The translations under genes were made by a program, and so were the position numbers. Below, one piece after another: positions 33,219 to 45,630 of a stretch of 64,000 nucleotides of DNA. The notes under the pieces were generated by a model. The model was not told where the DNA came from, made no database searches, and was given only the letters and a program-made list of their open reading frames with translations. Origin of the DNA: Lycium barbarum (taxonomy: Eukaryota > Streptophyta > Magnoliopsida > Solanales > Solanaceae); NCBI RefSeq assembly GCF_019175385.1, contig NC_083339.1, forward strand, positions 117,289,601-117,353,600, written 5' to 3'. Position 1 is the stretch's first letter; the number at the start of each line of letters is the position of its first letter.

Positions 33219-36200
33219 TGTTATACCCCATTTAAACGGGTTAAAGTAGAGTACAATATATTGGTGACTCCTCTTTTATTTATTTTAAGGAGTCGCCACC
33301 TAATTAGTTTATTGGTGAATTAGGACACCTAAACATTTAACTAAGGCAGAGTTAAACTAAACCTCTGTTAATGGTCTGCTTAATTAGCGTGATTCTAGGT
33401 AAGGGTTCTAGATTATCCTAAAGGGAAGGGGTTAGGCATCCTTTAGAATCCATTAATTATGGTTACAGCCCAAACTTAGGTTAATTGAGGCTAAAGATGC
33501 AAAATATAGCTTGTAAATATTAATAAGGTTTTAAAGGAAAATATAATAATGCTATTCAAAATAATACCTATAAATGTTGTTCAGGTTTTAAATAGAAATA
33601 CAATAATGCTATTTAAAATAAGATTTGTATAATGATTTCCATAAAAGAAGACTTTAAATGCTATTTAAAATAAGATTTATAAATGTTGTCAAGGCTTTAA
33701 ATGAAAATATAATAATGCGATTTAAAATGAGACTTGAGAAAATATAATAGTTTGCATATAAGTAATAGCTTTTAGCAAATTTGAACTTTGAATAAAATTA
33801 TGTTATGTGAATATGACGGTGCAAACAAAATATAGCTTTATTTTTATAAATATGATGCAAAAGGACGTGAGTTTCTTTCTCCTTTTTTGTTATTTAACTA
33901 TACTCGGCTAAAAGATGCATAATCGGGCAACTCTTAAAAAAATGTTTATAAAATATATTTAAACTCATATTTGCGATATTGATGACGTTTTTTGAAGTTT
34001 CTAAGACAGTAAAACATGATTCCTTTAACTCTAAATATGTATTCACGCTATTGAAAATCAACTATTCTAATGAAAATAATATTGTAGATACTACGAATAA
34101 TTTAACAAACGAAAGAGAGAATAAAATCTTATGGAATTAACTGTTGGTTTTCCTTAAATTAACTACTCATTACTAAAACTAAACCCCACTAATTTTGCTA
34201 AGGTTCATTTAAATTAACAAAACAAAGTAAAGGGTTAGTCGAATAATAAAAATTAAATGCACAAAAACAAAGTAGAGGCGTAAATAAAATTAAATGGGCT
34301 CAGCCCATTTTTTAAGGCTGCTGCGATCAGTGATATTGTTGGGAATGGGCTCAGCCCATTTTTAAAACTGCTGCGAACTGTTCATGCTATTGGGCTTTGG
34401 CCCAGAATTTTTATTTCTTTCTTTTTCGTTTTTGCTGCGAACAAGGTTGGACAGAGAGAAGATTTCGTTGGGCTTTCAGCCCAACACCGAATGCGGAAGA
34501 AGAATGAGTCTCTCGGACTCGTATGCGATGGTCATGCATAAATGAAAAGAAAAGGATTAGTATATAATAAAAGACTAAGGCCTAAATAAAGAAACTTAGT
34601 ATGCAGATTGAATTTGCACATAACACAATAATAGGACTCTTAGAGAAAATGTTCAAACCCAAACAATACAATAATGAAGAAACGGCTGAAGCCCATGTAG
34701 TCTATTTTATATCACTGAATAACTTAGGTCCAGATACCAAACAAAACAGTCAAATAAAAAATAGATGCAGGCCCAATTAAAATGATGATAGTCACAAGAA
34801 TGAGGCAGGCCCAAAAACATGTCAGAAATACAAAAGAAAACAGTGAAGTAGACCCAAAACAATAGGGCAGTTCCAGTTTTCCAGAATGAATAACTTATGT
34901 ATATATTACGTATATTTCGCGTATACACATTCATCAGGATGTCTAGATGGTTATTATTGGAAAGCTTTCGCCCCCGTCTTCCCGATGTTGCACAAGTTCC
35001 AAGGGATTACATGAATCCCAGGCATGGCTAACACCGGGGGGTGGGGGTTCAAGCTTGATCCATAATGACCAATCCAACCTCCTTATTAATGTATTTTCAT
35101 GAATATACTACAAAAATACATAAATATACGACCTCATTGCCGTATCAAAATTAAAACACTTATAAATATATTGATAGCATTTCAGCCAATCTACCATACA
35201 ACAATCAACAATTACAAAATGTGTTAAGGTAAAGAAGGGAGTTTAGATCTCATTTCAAACCCAAATATTAAAGAAAACAAAAGAGAGATCTTAACTTCAT
35301 TACTTTCGTTTATCGACAGATCTTCAACTTATAAAAAGTTGCCTAAGTTTAAATGGAATGCAAATGAAAACACAACAGTGAAGAGAGTCGAAAGGATTGA
35401 CGTACACAACTTGAGAACCAACTCTCATTTGAAACTACACGCATATTCAGTGAAGTCGAAACTAAGCTATCATTCTCAAGAAAAACTAACAGCCCAAAAC
35501 TAATCAAACTACCTTCACTTTGAATAGATAAAGAAAAACTAAAGCAAGACAGGAAGAGTGAGCTCTAATCTTAAAAATTACTTAGTTACTAAACGCTAAA
35601 AATATTACTAAAACTACATGTAATCTTAACTAAACAGGAAAAAGATTAATAAATGTAAAGCTTATCATTTTTAACCACTTGACTAATTAAAAGCGTCTAG
35701 CAAACGAGAGCTAATTAATACCAGCAACTAAGAAACATCCGTGATAAGAAACTACCTATAACATGAACGCAAATAAACAGAAACAAGAATTTCAAATCAA
35801 ACCACATAGAAGAACAGGATTATAAAATGAAAAGAAGAAGGAAAATCACTTAGACAGATTCTGAAAGAAAGGGGGAGACTCATTAATTGAAAACACCACA
35901 GTGAGGGAAAGCTAAGGCAGAACCAAACTTGAAATTAACAAAATATTATAACTAATGACTCTGTTCCGTTGGCAAACAGCTAACATTTAGTCACGTTTAG
36001 CATGGTATGACTATTCTTGGATCATGAACAAAATTAGCTCAATGTTTAATCGAAATCCAGAGCCAGAAAAGGTAACGTATTGATTATGCTTAGTTCTATC
36101 CCAGTTTAAAGATAACAAGTTGTTGAGTTTTAACTTCTTAAAAAAAACTATAAATAAGATATGAGTGATTTTATTAGCATTGACCTTCACCATATACTAA

Positions 36201-37674
36201 GGGAGAAAACACAAAGAGAACATAGTAAAACTTCATATTTTCATACAGTAGCAAGGAAACTAATTTTTTTAGCTAGATAAAACAAAATTAAGCTAAACTT
36301 ATACGAAACAGACACATAGAGTTAAAAGTAGAAGAACACTAAAACAAAGAAGGCAATTACCGAAACTACTAATCTAATCTACTTCTAATAAAGCTAATAA
36401 ATCAACTAATCTCTAAACTAATATAAAATTATAATGGGCAGAATTAAAATAGAAATGCTAAGATAATGAAAGAATTACCTTCTTCGGGTGCAGCGAACAG
36501 GGTGCGGGGGTTTTCAATCTACCTCGAAACACCACAAATCCCAAGTTTGTATACACTCGGACCCGAACAAATATCAAAGGCAAAACAGAAAAGGATTTAG
36601 TATTTGACGATATCAAGAAAATTAAGAACTAATATTTTTAAAGGGGAACTGGAACGGTTAAAGACTTGTATTTTCAGGGGAAATTTGGCAGCTGAAAACT
36701 TCTAATTTTTAGGGGATTTTCCCGGCGGCTAAAACTTATTTCCAGGGGGGTTCAAGGCGGCTAAAGACTTGCTTTTAATGACTCCCGAAAGGATTATTTA
36801 TATCCCTCAACTAGGGTTTTTGCTCCGGGGTCTAAAACGAAAAATTGGGCGAGATTTAAGTTGAACCCCTTTTCAAATCAAACGTTAGGGTTCTGTCGTC
36901 GATCAGAATACCCAGATAAAGAGACAAAAACAATTAAAAATCGGTACCTGAAAAATGAAAAAGAGCTGATGAAGAAAGCGATTTGAATTCACAAATGGAC
37001 GAAGTCCATTAAAACGTTTCAGATCGAAAGAAAAAAGGGAGAAAAAGAGACAACCTCTTCAACGTTGACCCTGATCGAGCATTAAATTATTTTCCCTAAA
37101 TCGACCATGCATGGTCTGTGGGAGTGAAACGGGTCTGTGGAATCGCCATTTTTGGCCGAGGAGAGAGAGAGACGAAGGAGGAGAGAGGAAGAGAAAAGAG
37201 AAAAGGGAGGGGGGGTGCGGCGCTTGGAGGAAAAGAACCCTAGTGGTTCATTACGTTTAGGGACTCGGGTCGGGTCAGATGATGGGTATTGGGCTGGGAG
37301 AATTAAAAAAATATGGGTCGGGTCTATTTAGGCGGGTAATGGGCTGGGCAGAAAAGTTTAGGGGTTAATTGGGACGGATGGGCCCAAAATTTGGTTGAAT
37401 GAAAGAAGTAATTTGGGCTTCTAAATTTAAGTAAAAGACCTACTTTAATTAATTATATATTAACGGGTGCCAAAATATTATTTAATATAAAAATATGTAA
37501 TTATTAGTGCTCAGATACAAATAAAATTATATGATGTCATAATAGTCGTGCAATAATATTTTGAAAATCAACAGTAAATAAACGTTATTATTTAATTATG
37601 CGAAGATAAATGCGATGCGTGTGCATAGGATGGTAAAAATACTGAAATGATTATAATGCAAATTATAACAATAC

Positions 37675-37721
<47 letters not shown>

Positions 37722-37915
37722 GTGGTAGTAGCAACGGTAGTAAAATAAAAATAACATCAGTGACTACGATAGGATAATGAAACGCTGGTATTAATAAAAG
37801 CTAATGATTATAGTAAAATATAGATAATTAATTATTTTTTTAAAGTTACCAAAACAATACTAGAAGCGTAAATAGATATTTCAGGGGAAAGGTTGGACAA
37901 AATTGGGTGTCAACA
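33219..37915 (-). repeat. Ogre-like 3' LTR (left copy), 4697 bp
   Basis: Plus-strand ends are TGTTATACCCCATTTAAACG and GGGTGTCAACA. On the element's own strand it runs TGTTGACACC...GGTATAACA. It contains AGCCCA/TGGGCT palindromes at about 34293-34490 and (TAA)n at about 37680-37720. No coding region. Confidence 0.92.
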
Positions 37916-37916
37916 A

Positions 37917-37930
37917 CTTGTCCCTCTTTG
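37917..37930 (-). other. Polypurine tract of the Ogre-like element
   Basis: On the minus strand CAAAGAGGGACAAG directly precedes the left LTR (one base before its border). This position and composition fit the primer for plus-strand DNA synthesis. Confidence 0.7.
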
Positions 37931-37931
37931 A

Positions 37932-38639
37932 CCGGCAATGATGAAAGAATTTTCGGACAAAGACGTTGACTCAGTAGCCTATTTTGTCGCGACTAAAGGA
38001 TTTTGGGGGACTAAGGGTAAAGAAAATTTGAGAGGATCATGGCCGAACTCCGGTCTCCGAGTCGCCTACATATCCTGGGTTGCACGAGAATCAGGCCGCG
38101 TGTAGTTCTGTGATGACTACAACACCTATGAATAACGAATCATGCTTGGTGCGAATCTTTGCAAAATATTGTCCCGGTGTCGAATTATGATGACACTTGA
38201 CATTATGATAAAACTCGAGAATTCTGAAAACTGAATGTGCTGGAATGCAAGCAGAATATTTGGGTTTGGAGACGAGTGTTCGAGGTAGATCCTTGACCCT
38301 TGTCGGGAAGTCTGATTATCCTTCCCAACAAATTGCCCCAGTTCGCTGCCGAAGAAATAGTTTCACATTGCGCTAAAGCTCCTGCGAAACTTAAACTAGA
38401 TAAAATAGTCAGTGAAAATAAATATCGAAAGTAAAACGATGTAAAATAAGCCCATAAAAAGCTTCAATGATTTAAATAAATGATAGCCTTTGCTGAGGCT
38501 AATGCAAATGAGGTTCTAGGCCGATGATTCATGAGAATGATGCCTTTGGCGATGATTAATGAGGCCTTAAACCGGATATGAATATAGGCTATTTGAGCCG
38601 AATGATTTATGAGAAATGAGGCTTTCTAAGCCAGCATAA
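37932..38639. other. Non-coding 3' untranslated region of the Ogre-like element
   Basis: No ORF of interest. Short irregular repeats with GCCTTTG / GAGGC words and GATGATTCATGAGAATGA lead into the 55-bp array. Confidence 0.5.
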
Positions 38640-39600
38640 TGCGGTGCGTTTACAGGGCATTTGAAAGTAATAATGCAATGCATATGCGGTGCGTTTGCGA
38701 GCAATGATGCAGTGCGTTTGCAGGGCATTTGAAAGTAATAACGCAATGCGTGTGCGGTGCGTTTGCGAGCATTGATGCAGTGCCTTTGCAGGGCATTTGA
38801 ATGCGATGTATGTGCGGTGCATTTGCGAGCATTCGCAAGGCATTTGAAAGTAATAATGCAATGCGTGTGCGGTACGTTTGCGAGCATTGATGCAGTGCCT
38901 TTGCAGGGCATTTGAATGCGATGTATGTGCGGTGCATTTGCGAGCATTCGCAGGGCATTTGAAAGTAATAATGCAATGCATGTGCGGTGCATTTGCGAGT
39001 GTTCGCAGGGCATTTGAAAGTAATAATGCAATGCATGTGCGGTGCGTTTGCGAGCATTCGCAAGACATTTGAAAGTAATAATGCAATGCATGCGCAGTGC
39101 GTTTGTGAGCATTCGCAAGGCATTTGAAAGTAATAATGCAAGGCATGTGCGGTGCGTTTGCGAGCATTCGCAAGACATTTGAAAGTAATAATACAACGCA
39201 TGTGCGGTGCATTTGCGAGCATTCGTAGCGCATTTGAAAGTAATAATGCAATGCATGTGCGGTGCATTTGCGAGCATTCGCAGGGCATTTGAAAGTAATA
39301 ATGCAATGCATGTGCGGTGCGTTTGCGAGCATTCGCAAGACATTTGAAAGTAATAATGCAATGCATGTGCAGTGCGTTTGCGAGCATTCGCAAGGCATTT
39401 GAAAGTAATAATGCAATGCATGTGCGGTGCGTTTGCGAGCATTCGCAAGGCATTTTAAAGTAATAATGCAATGCATGTACGGTGCGTTTGCGAGCATTCG
39501 CAAGGCATTTGAAAATAATAATGCAATGCATGTGCGGTGCATTTGCGAGCATTCGCAAGTCATTTGAAAGTAATAATGCAATTCATGTGCGGTGCCTTTG
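38640..39600 (-). repeat. 55-bp tandem array, about 17 copies
   Basis: The unit begins GCGTTTGCGAGCATTCGCAA, continues with GCATTTGAAAGTAATAATGC and ends AATGCATGTGCGGT. The period is exactly 55 bp over 39374-39539 and shorter or deleted in the first copies (38640-38900). No unit has a stop codon in any minus-strand frame, so three long overlapping frames span the array. They are by-products of the repeat, not genes. Confidence 0.95.
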
Positions 39601-40227
39601 AAAGCAATAGCACATGTGCAGTACGGGGTGTTTGAAAGCAATAGTGCATGCGCAGTGTATTTGAAAGCATTTATGTGAGGCATTTGAAAGCAATAGGAAA
39701 TATTTGTGCATTGATACGTTTGAAAAATCGTTTGCAAGACTCAAGCATTATTTTACTGCAAATTTCAAAAATTATTGACACTTGAGAGGCATAATTGTTA
39801 TAAGAAATCTCAAACCGCTCGACGAGTAATCCTTGCAAGGTTGTAAACATTACATACTTCAGCTTCCGCAATTGGAAACCTGCATCCAAAGAAAATTTGT
39901 AAATTTTTTTTTTTGGGGGGGGGTTGATTCGCGTTGACTTTGAAGATCTGGCCCTTAGTGCTTCATTCTTCCAACTTTGTCTGGACTTGTAACCTCCGCC
40001 TATTTCTAAGTCTTGGCCAACTAATAAAACTATCTGATTAAAAGTAATATTATTTTTAAAAAAAAAATATGAATAAAAATATGTATATAGTGATAAATAA
40101 TTTCTGCTGCACTTGGGACTGTGACACATTGTGAAACAAAGCGAGCGTCCTTTCTCCAAAGTCTCCCTTTTGCCTGATGACTCTGTTGACCATATACTAT
40201 TTCATGTCTATCGATGTCGCCTGCGTG

Positions 40228-40380
40228 GATACCCTTAAAAATTGTCCCAGTTTCTGGCACAGGAGGATATTGTTTTGCGATGATACCCTTAAAATTTGTC
40301 CCAGTTTCTGGCATAGGAGGATGTTTGTTTTGCAATGATGCCCTTAAAATATGTCCCAGTTTCTGGCATAAGAGGGTGTT
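40228..40380. repeat. Three tandem copies of about 55 bp
   Basis: ACCCTTAAAA(A/T)TTGTCCCAG at 40231 and 40285, and GCCCTTAAAATATGTCCCAG at 40340, each followed by TTTCTGGCA-AGGAGGAT-type sequence. Unrelated in sequence to the array at 38640 despite the similar period. Confidence 0.85.
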
Positions 40381-40398
40381 AAACTTTTAAAATGACAA

Positions 40399-40670
40399 GA
40401 CCGAGCCTTATATAGGCTGCCTACGTATCCCACAAAGGGAATCAGGTCAAGCGTAGTTCAAATTACAAGCGAAATAAAAGTGAGATTTTCTAATAATGTG
40501 ACCGAGGCCCGTGTAGGCCGCCTATGTATCCCCCACCGTGGGAATTAGGTCAGGCGTAGTTCATGTTACAAGCAGGAATGGAAATTTTGGAAATTTAAAA
40601 GACCAAACCCGATATAGGTTTCTTAACGTGTCCCGCCGAGGGAACGTAATTTCATTACATAAGCATAGTT
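40399..40670. repeat. Three diverged direct repeats of about 95-105 bp
   Basis: GACCGAGCC-TATAGGCTGCC, GACCGAGGCCCGTGTAGGCC and GACCAAACCCGATATAGG each begin a copy. The first two continue with TACGTATCCC / TATGTATCCC, GGAAT(C/T)AGGTCA and GCGTAGTTCA. This is part of the element's 3' untranslated region. Confidence 0.75.
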
Positions 40671-40784
40671 TGGCTTTGGCATTTAAGCTTTCAAAAGTTG
40701 GAGGCAAAAACAACAAAAGCATAAACACGATTCAGGCCTCGGTTTTGAATCGTGTTGTTTCATCAAATACTTAATACAAATTGT

Positions 40785-41018
40785 CTACCAAGACTCCCGG
40801 AGAGCCGGGGGCGGAGTACAAGTCCAATTGTTCAAAATATCTCCAGGCTCAGCATCCCAGTTAGTTGGGGTTTCAGAGCATTCATCCAAAACCATGTTGC
40901 ATTCAGCTTCCTCCTCGGCAATGAATAAATTCTTGAGATCTTCCACGAGGCTCTCTTCAGGTTCTTCTTCTGATGCTTTGAAAAATGACTGATTCAGGAG
41001 AGGAACAGGCTTTGGCAA
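40785..41018 (-). pseudogene. Short acidic segment downstream of gag (post-gag remnant)
   Basis: A 77-codon open frame, acidic (SEEEPEESLVEDLKN, IAEEEAECNMVLD), ending NNWTCTPPPALRESW and a stop. A W-x-C/S-T-P...ESW ending is, from memory, typical of the segment that precedes RT in Ogre-type polyproteins. No RT follows. Treated as the last surviving piece of the polyprotein. Confidence 0.45.
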
Positions 41019-41140
41019 GGGGATATCACTTCTCCTTTTGATACTAGCCAGTGCAATTTCTTCAAGGGTGGATTCGTATCAAATACCAAAAGTGTCCTTT
41101 TGCCCAGACAACTAAATCGGTTCCACTACTCCATCCAAAT

Positions 41141-43149
41141 TCACTCCGGAACAGTTTGGTGATTCAACCTTTTATCTTTTTCGATCGGCACAATAGTCCC
41201 TCCCAAATTGCAATCTCCATCAAGGGTAATCATGTTCACAATGGCATCACCATGATTGGGAAGCGGATTGTTGTTTATATTTGGGGGAACTCCTTTGAGC
41301 TGGATGACCCCTTCTTTGATTAATGCTTTGACTTTGTCTTTGAGAGTAAGGCAATTCTCAGTATCATGTCCGGCAACTCCCGAGTGATACGCACAATTTT
41401 TAGTCCCGTCATACCATCCAAGAAGGGGATTAGGAACTCTTCCCTGAATCGGTTGGAGTATCCCTGCGGTTCTCAGCCTTTCATACAGTTGGGCTAAGGG
41501 TTCGGCTAACGGTGTGTAAGTTTTGGTTGGCTTTCTTTTGAAATTTGGGCGAGGTCTGGGTGCGTTTTGTGGACGGTTTAGTGATTGGTATTGGGGTTGA
41601 GGTGAGTAGGTTAACTGGTGTTGTGATGGGCTTTGATGGGCGGGTGCTCCAGGTGAGTGATATACTGGTTGGCTATGTAAACAGGAAGGGGAGTGGGTGG
41701 AGGTTGGTAATAAAGCTGAGGGGCTTGGGTGTATTGGCTGTAGTATGAAGGCTGAGATGAAGGGTATTGGTAGGTTAACATTTGGTTCGGTCATCGCTCC
41801 TGGATGGTCATGACCGCGGACACTCCGTCCCTCTTCTTCTTAGCTGAATCTGATCGAATTGCCTTACTTGTTGCTTGCAAGGCTGCGAGATTTGTGACTC
41901 TTCCTGTTTTAATGCCTTCCCCTATGAAATCTCCCATTCTGATGACTTCAGAAAACTTTTGTCCGATGACATTTAACAGTCTTTCATAGTATGTGGCATC
42001 TTTTAAAGACTGTACAAAGAGCGTCGTCATCTCACTCTCCGTCATTGGGGGATGGACTTTTGCGGCTTCCGCTCTCCAGCGCATAGCATACTCCCCGAAG
42101 GTTTTTGTCGATTTTCTTTCTAATTTCTTCAAATAGAATCGGTCTGGGACAGTCTCAGTGTTGAACCTGAACCTATCCATGAATTCTTATGCCATTTCTC
42201 CCCAACTATATCATTTCTGCAGATCTTAGCATGTGTACCAATCGAGCGCCTCTCCTGTCAGGCTCCTTATGAACAGTTTCATCCGAATGGCCTGATCTTT
42301 TCTCACTCCGACAATTTTATCGCAGTATGATCTCAAGTGAGCCCGGGGATTTCCTTTTCCATCAAACATATTAAATTTTGGTACTTTATATACAGCGGGC
42401 AACTCGATGTCAGGATGAATACATAGATCCTCGTACTCCAGTCCTTCACATCCTTTGTTGGTTTGGATATTTCTAACAACTTCTCTCAGACTGCGTTGCT
42501 CTTTTGCTACATTCTCGTCTGCTCTCGCCCTGGCTTCCCTTTCCATCTCTTCATAAGGGTCAACCTCTGGATGATGCACGGCCTGCAACTGGGTAGTGAA
42601 AGGCTGAGCTTCTGCTACATATACCGGTGGCACATACTGTGTGTTATGGTTAGCGGTGTATGCCAAAGGTATGTGTTGAGTTGCTTGGTAGTTTTGGGGA
42701 AGTGGGGTAGTTTGGATAACTGGAGGCTGAGGAATATAGGGAGAGATTAAAGGTAGCGGATTGGCTTGTTGGAAGATAATTTGTTGGGGGTTGGCTTGTT
42801 GCGGGTCATTTTGTTGCGGGATGGTTTGATGTATGTTGGTTTGTTGCAGGGTGTTTTGTTGTGGGATGGTTTGCTGTGAGTGGATCGGTGGTGGAATGGC
42901 TTGTTGTGGGTTTGATTGTTGTGAGATGGTTTGTTGCGGGCTAGTTTGTTGTGGGATGGGGGGTGAATTGGTAGTGCATGGATTGACTGTGTGAAATGGA
43001 GGGTTTGAGGGAAAAGGTTGAGGAGCGGGCGAGTCAACAGGCGAAAAGGATGGTGGGATTGTTGCACTTGTTCTTTGTTCATGGTGGGGCGTGTTGAGGG
43101 TAATGGATAGGTTGGTGAGATTTCGCAGTCGCTCGATTTCACTTTGCAT
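41141..43149 (-). pseudogene. Ogre-like gag (broken into three frames)
   Basis: Read from 43149 downwards. First comes a long Gln/Pro/Asn-rich region (IPQQTSPQQTISQQSN), then an acidic-basic segment (EEMEREARARADENVAKEQR) and the gag core: YKVPKFNMFDGKGNPRAHLR and MKLFIRSLTGEALDWY. The frame breaks at about 42226, resumes as RFRFNTETVPDRFYLKKLER with KTFGEYAMRWRAEAAKV, and breaks again at 41791. The last part has PLAQLYERLRTAGILQPI and a zinc-knuckle-like CAYHSGVAGHDTENC. Gag forms the particle in relatives. At least two frame changes make this copy defective. Confidence 0.85.
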
Positions 43150-43757
43150 ATTGGCTATTTGCTGTACCAGTTGGGCGATGAGTTCGTCATTCCCTCCTCC
43201 CGAACCTCGGGTTCGTCTCTTGGAATGGTGACAAGTCCCAAGCCAGTCTGTTCGGATGCCCCTGAATCATTCATATCGTTGGATGCTCATGCTTTTGATC
43301 TTGTGAAGTACGGGTGGTCTGCCAGTTCGCAGTCGACACGAATCAACCTTTGGGGGGATAATCAAAATAAAATAAAACCTTCAAAAATGAAGAAAACTGC
43401 GTTAGTATAGTGCGAATGCTTGCTGCTTAAAATAAAATAATGCGAACATTGGGAAAATAACGTCGAAAGAAGAACATATTGCATAGCAAATAAATCACAT
43501 AGTAAAAGAGAAACATAGCAAACATAGCGCGACCTATTATGCACAGGACCTCCATTGTGCCAGAGGTAAGCCTAACGACAAATATTCGGGATTATGATAG
43601 AGTGATCCAAGCCATTTAATTGAGACATTTGAGTTTGGAAATAAAGAGGCCAAATTTCATTGAGTAAAATAAAGCGAGTACATCAAATAGACCAGAATAT
43701 ATCAAAGATAGCATAATATAAAGACAATCCTAAACTTGGCCTAAAATTTGCGTTTGA
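43150..43757. other. Spacer between ORF1 and gag of the Ogre-like element
   Basis: No recognised coding signal. Ogre elements are known to have a spacer here. Confidence 0.45.
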
Positions 43758-45243
43758 TCATGCTGGAGGCTGAGCTGAAGATGATGCTCCATCATTGCTA
43801 GGCCCTGCTCCCGTATTTCCCAAATATTGCATTATATTCGCCATTTGATCCCACATCTCGGGAGTGACAACCATGGATCCCAAGCGAGCATGTTTATCCA
43901 AATTGTCTTCACTTTGTCTTCGAAACCTGATTCACCTGCTGGGCTAGGTTCTATGTTACCATAATCTTCTTGTAGCCATGCGTGATATTCTGGAACACCT
44001 CCTGCCGGTCCAGCCCCAATGCTTATCGGGTCAATGTTAACCCATTCATCGAGAATTAGGCCAGCTCTAGGAACTCTGAAGTCCAGCCCAAAGACGATTT
44101 CAGAACCGCTCATGTCAGCTTAGAGAGGGATTACTTGATCTATACCGAACTGTCGAAGCACGCGTACCGGGGGGTATGGCTAGAGGCCCTTCAGCCCAAT
44201 AAGCTCAATGTAGTAAAGCTTCCTTCCTCTTATGTAAGCCGTGGTACGTGGTAGCAAAGGATACTTCCATTGGATTTGGTTGCCAGTTCGGGAAGCCAAG
44301 AACTCATACCAATCGTGAGTGCCAACTGGAGATATGAACGGCTTCGTCCTTTCATAAAAACTACCAATTTTGTTTGACTCGCTAAATCGTATATCTGCCA
44401 TATTCGGGCGTTGATAGAAATGCTCCATTGCCCACATTTGGAGGAGAAGATTGCAACCCTCAAAGAAACTTGTTCCTCCCCGTTTACACTTTCCCAAAGC
44501 CCGGAGTATTTCCGCCAAAATCATCGGAACCAAAGTGAGTTGCGCGCCATCAACCCCTCAAAGAGTGCTCAAGCCACAGAACATATGCAGGTGCTGATCT
44601 TACCGTATTCACGTGGGAATACCAAAATCCCAAGTAAGGCGACAGCGAATACGATAGGTCGTCTAGCTTGTCAATGAGCGGGAGTGCACGAAAATTCCTT
44701 CTTGAACAATTTGTACCCGTCTTGACGCCCATACCTCTCATATAAATAGTCCAAAGATACTCAATTATTTTCGAAGCATCGAAGTTCCTTTGTGTTTTTC
44801 AACCCCAAATAGCGGAGAAATTTCTTTCCCGATTGACTGTGCGGGATAATCTGACCCTTCCCTTGGTATTTTAAGTTCGTGAAGTAGCTTATCTCTTCCA
44901 ACGTGGGTGTGAGCTCAAAATCCTTAAATTTGAAAACCGCTCGGTTGGGGTCCCAAAATTGGAGTAAAGCTCTAACTGTGTGCTTGTCCGGAGTGATCTG
45001 AAACAGTGAAGGGAGGAATTTAAACATCCTTGTGACCGCCAGTCTACTACCCATGTCTAAATCTTCCCACCATACCCTCAGCTTGCTCGGGACGCCACTG
45101 ACCATATTAATTTTGGGGATCTGCGGGACGAAATCCATCCTACAAAAAAGAAAAAGAAATGACTTTTCCAAACTCGACGTGTCATGATTAGGCTTGGATC
45201 CTTCTATCACTATCACGTTACACATAATATGCTTGTTGGTCAT
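43758..45243 (-). pseudogene. Ogre-like ORF1 (PMD-like/DUF7745-type) upstream of gag
   Basis: Downstream of the primer-binding site, before gag. The first piece (45243-44761) has KLRVWWEDLDMGSRLAVTRM and TVRALLQFWDPNRAVFKFKD followed by FELTPTLEEISYF. Pieces follow in changing frames at 44741-44550, then 44533-44180 (LAEILRALGKCKRGG, EGCNLLLQMWAMEHFYQRPN, KYPLLPRTTAYIRGRKLYY) and 44113-43832. Ogre elements are known for an extra ORF1 before gag. Its pattern D-x3-V-x-A-L-x3-W-x-P-x4-F-x5-E-x-T-x-T-L is shared without gaps with the PMD protein at 14191-17972, which suggests a common fold. Several indels make this copy non-coding. Confidence 0.75.
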
Positions 45244-45610
45244 TGGGTTATGAAAAACCCGTCGACAATTCGGTAGGTTTCCTAATTGTGGAACCGATAC
45301 CTAGGATCGACCCACCTAAGGTTTATGCATGCATGGCTTAATTTTTGGATTATTTGAAAAAATTTGTGGGTGCGCAAAACACACCTCGCGTGTACGTGTG
45401 ATAGTGTGAGTTTTTCAGAAATGGAGGAAATATGAACGGAATGCCAGTTTAAGGAAAGCAGTAACATAGAAAATTTCACATAATAAAACAGCCACTTAAA
45501 AGCAGATAAGAAAAAAATAAAAGCAAAAATAAAGGAAAAATAAAGAAAACACTCAAAACATCCAATTAATTAATTATTAACCTAAGTTGTTATGGTTAAG
45601 AACCTAAAAT
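45244..45610. other. 5' untranslated leader of the Ogre-like element
   Basis: Between the primer-binding site and ORF1 on the minus strand. No ORF of interest. Confidence 0.5.
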
Positions 45611-45627
45611 CCCCAGCGGAGTCGCCA
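45611..45627 (-). other. Primer-binding site for tRNA-Arg
   Basis: On the minus strand TGGCGACTCCGCTGGGG lies three bases after the LTR end. It is complementary to a tRNA 3' end CCCCAGCGGAGTCGCCA, the tRNA-Arg type reported for Ogre elements. It fixes the element's orientation. Confidence 0.82.
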
Positions 45628-45630
45628 AGC

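Noticed and set aside
38567..39737. Three overlapping long minus-strand frames of about 290-375 codons
   Set aside because: All are translations of the same 55-bp tandem repeat in its three phases; repetitive peptides, no domain.
42463..42750. Plus-strand frame over gag
   Set aside because: Opposite-strand shadow of the Gln/Pro-rich gag region.
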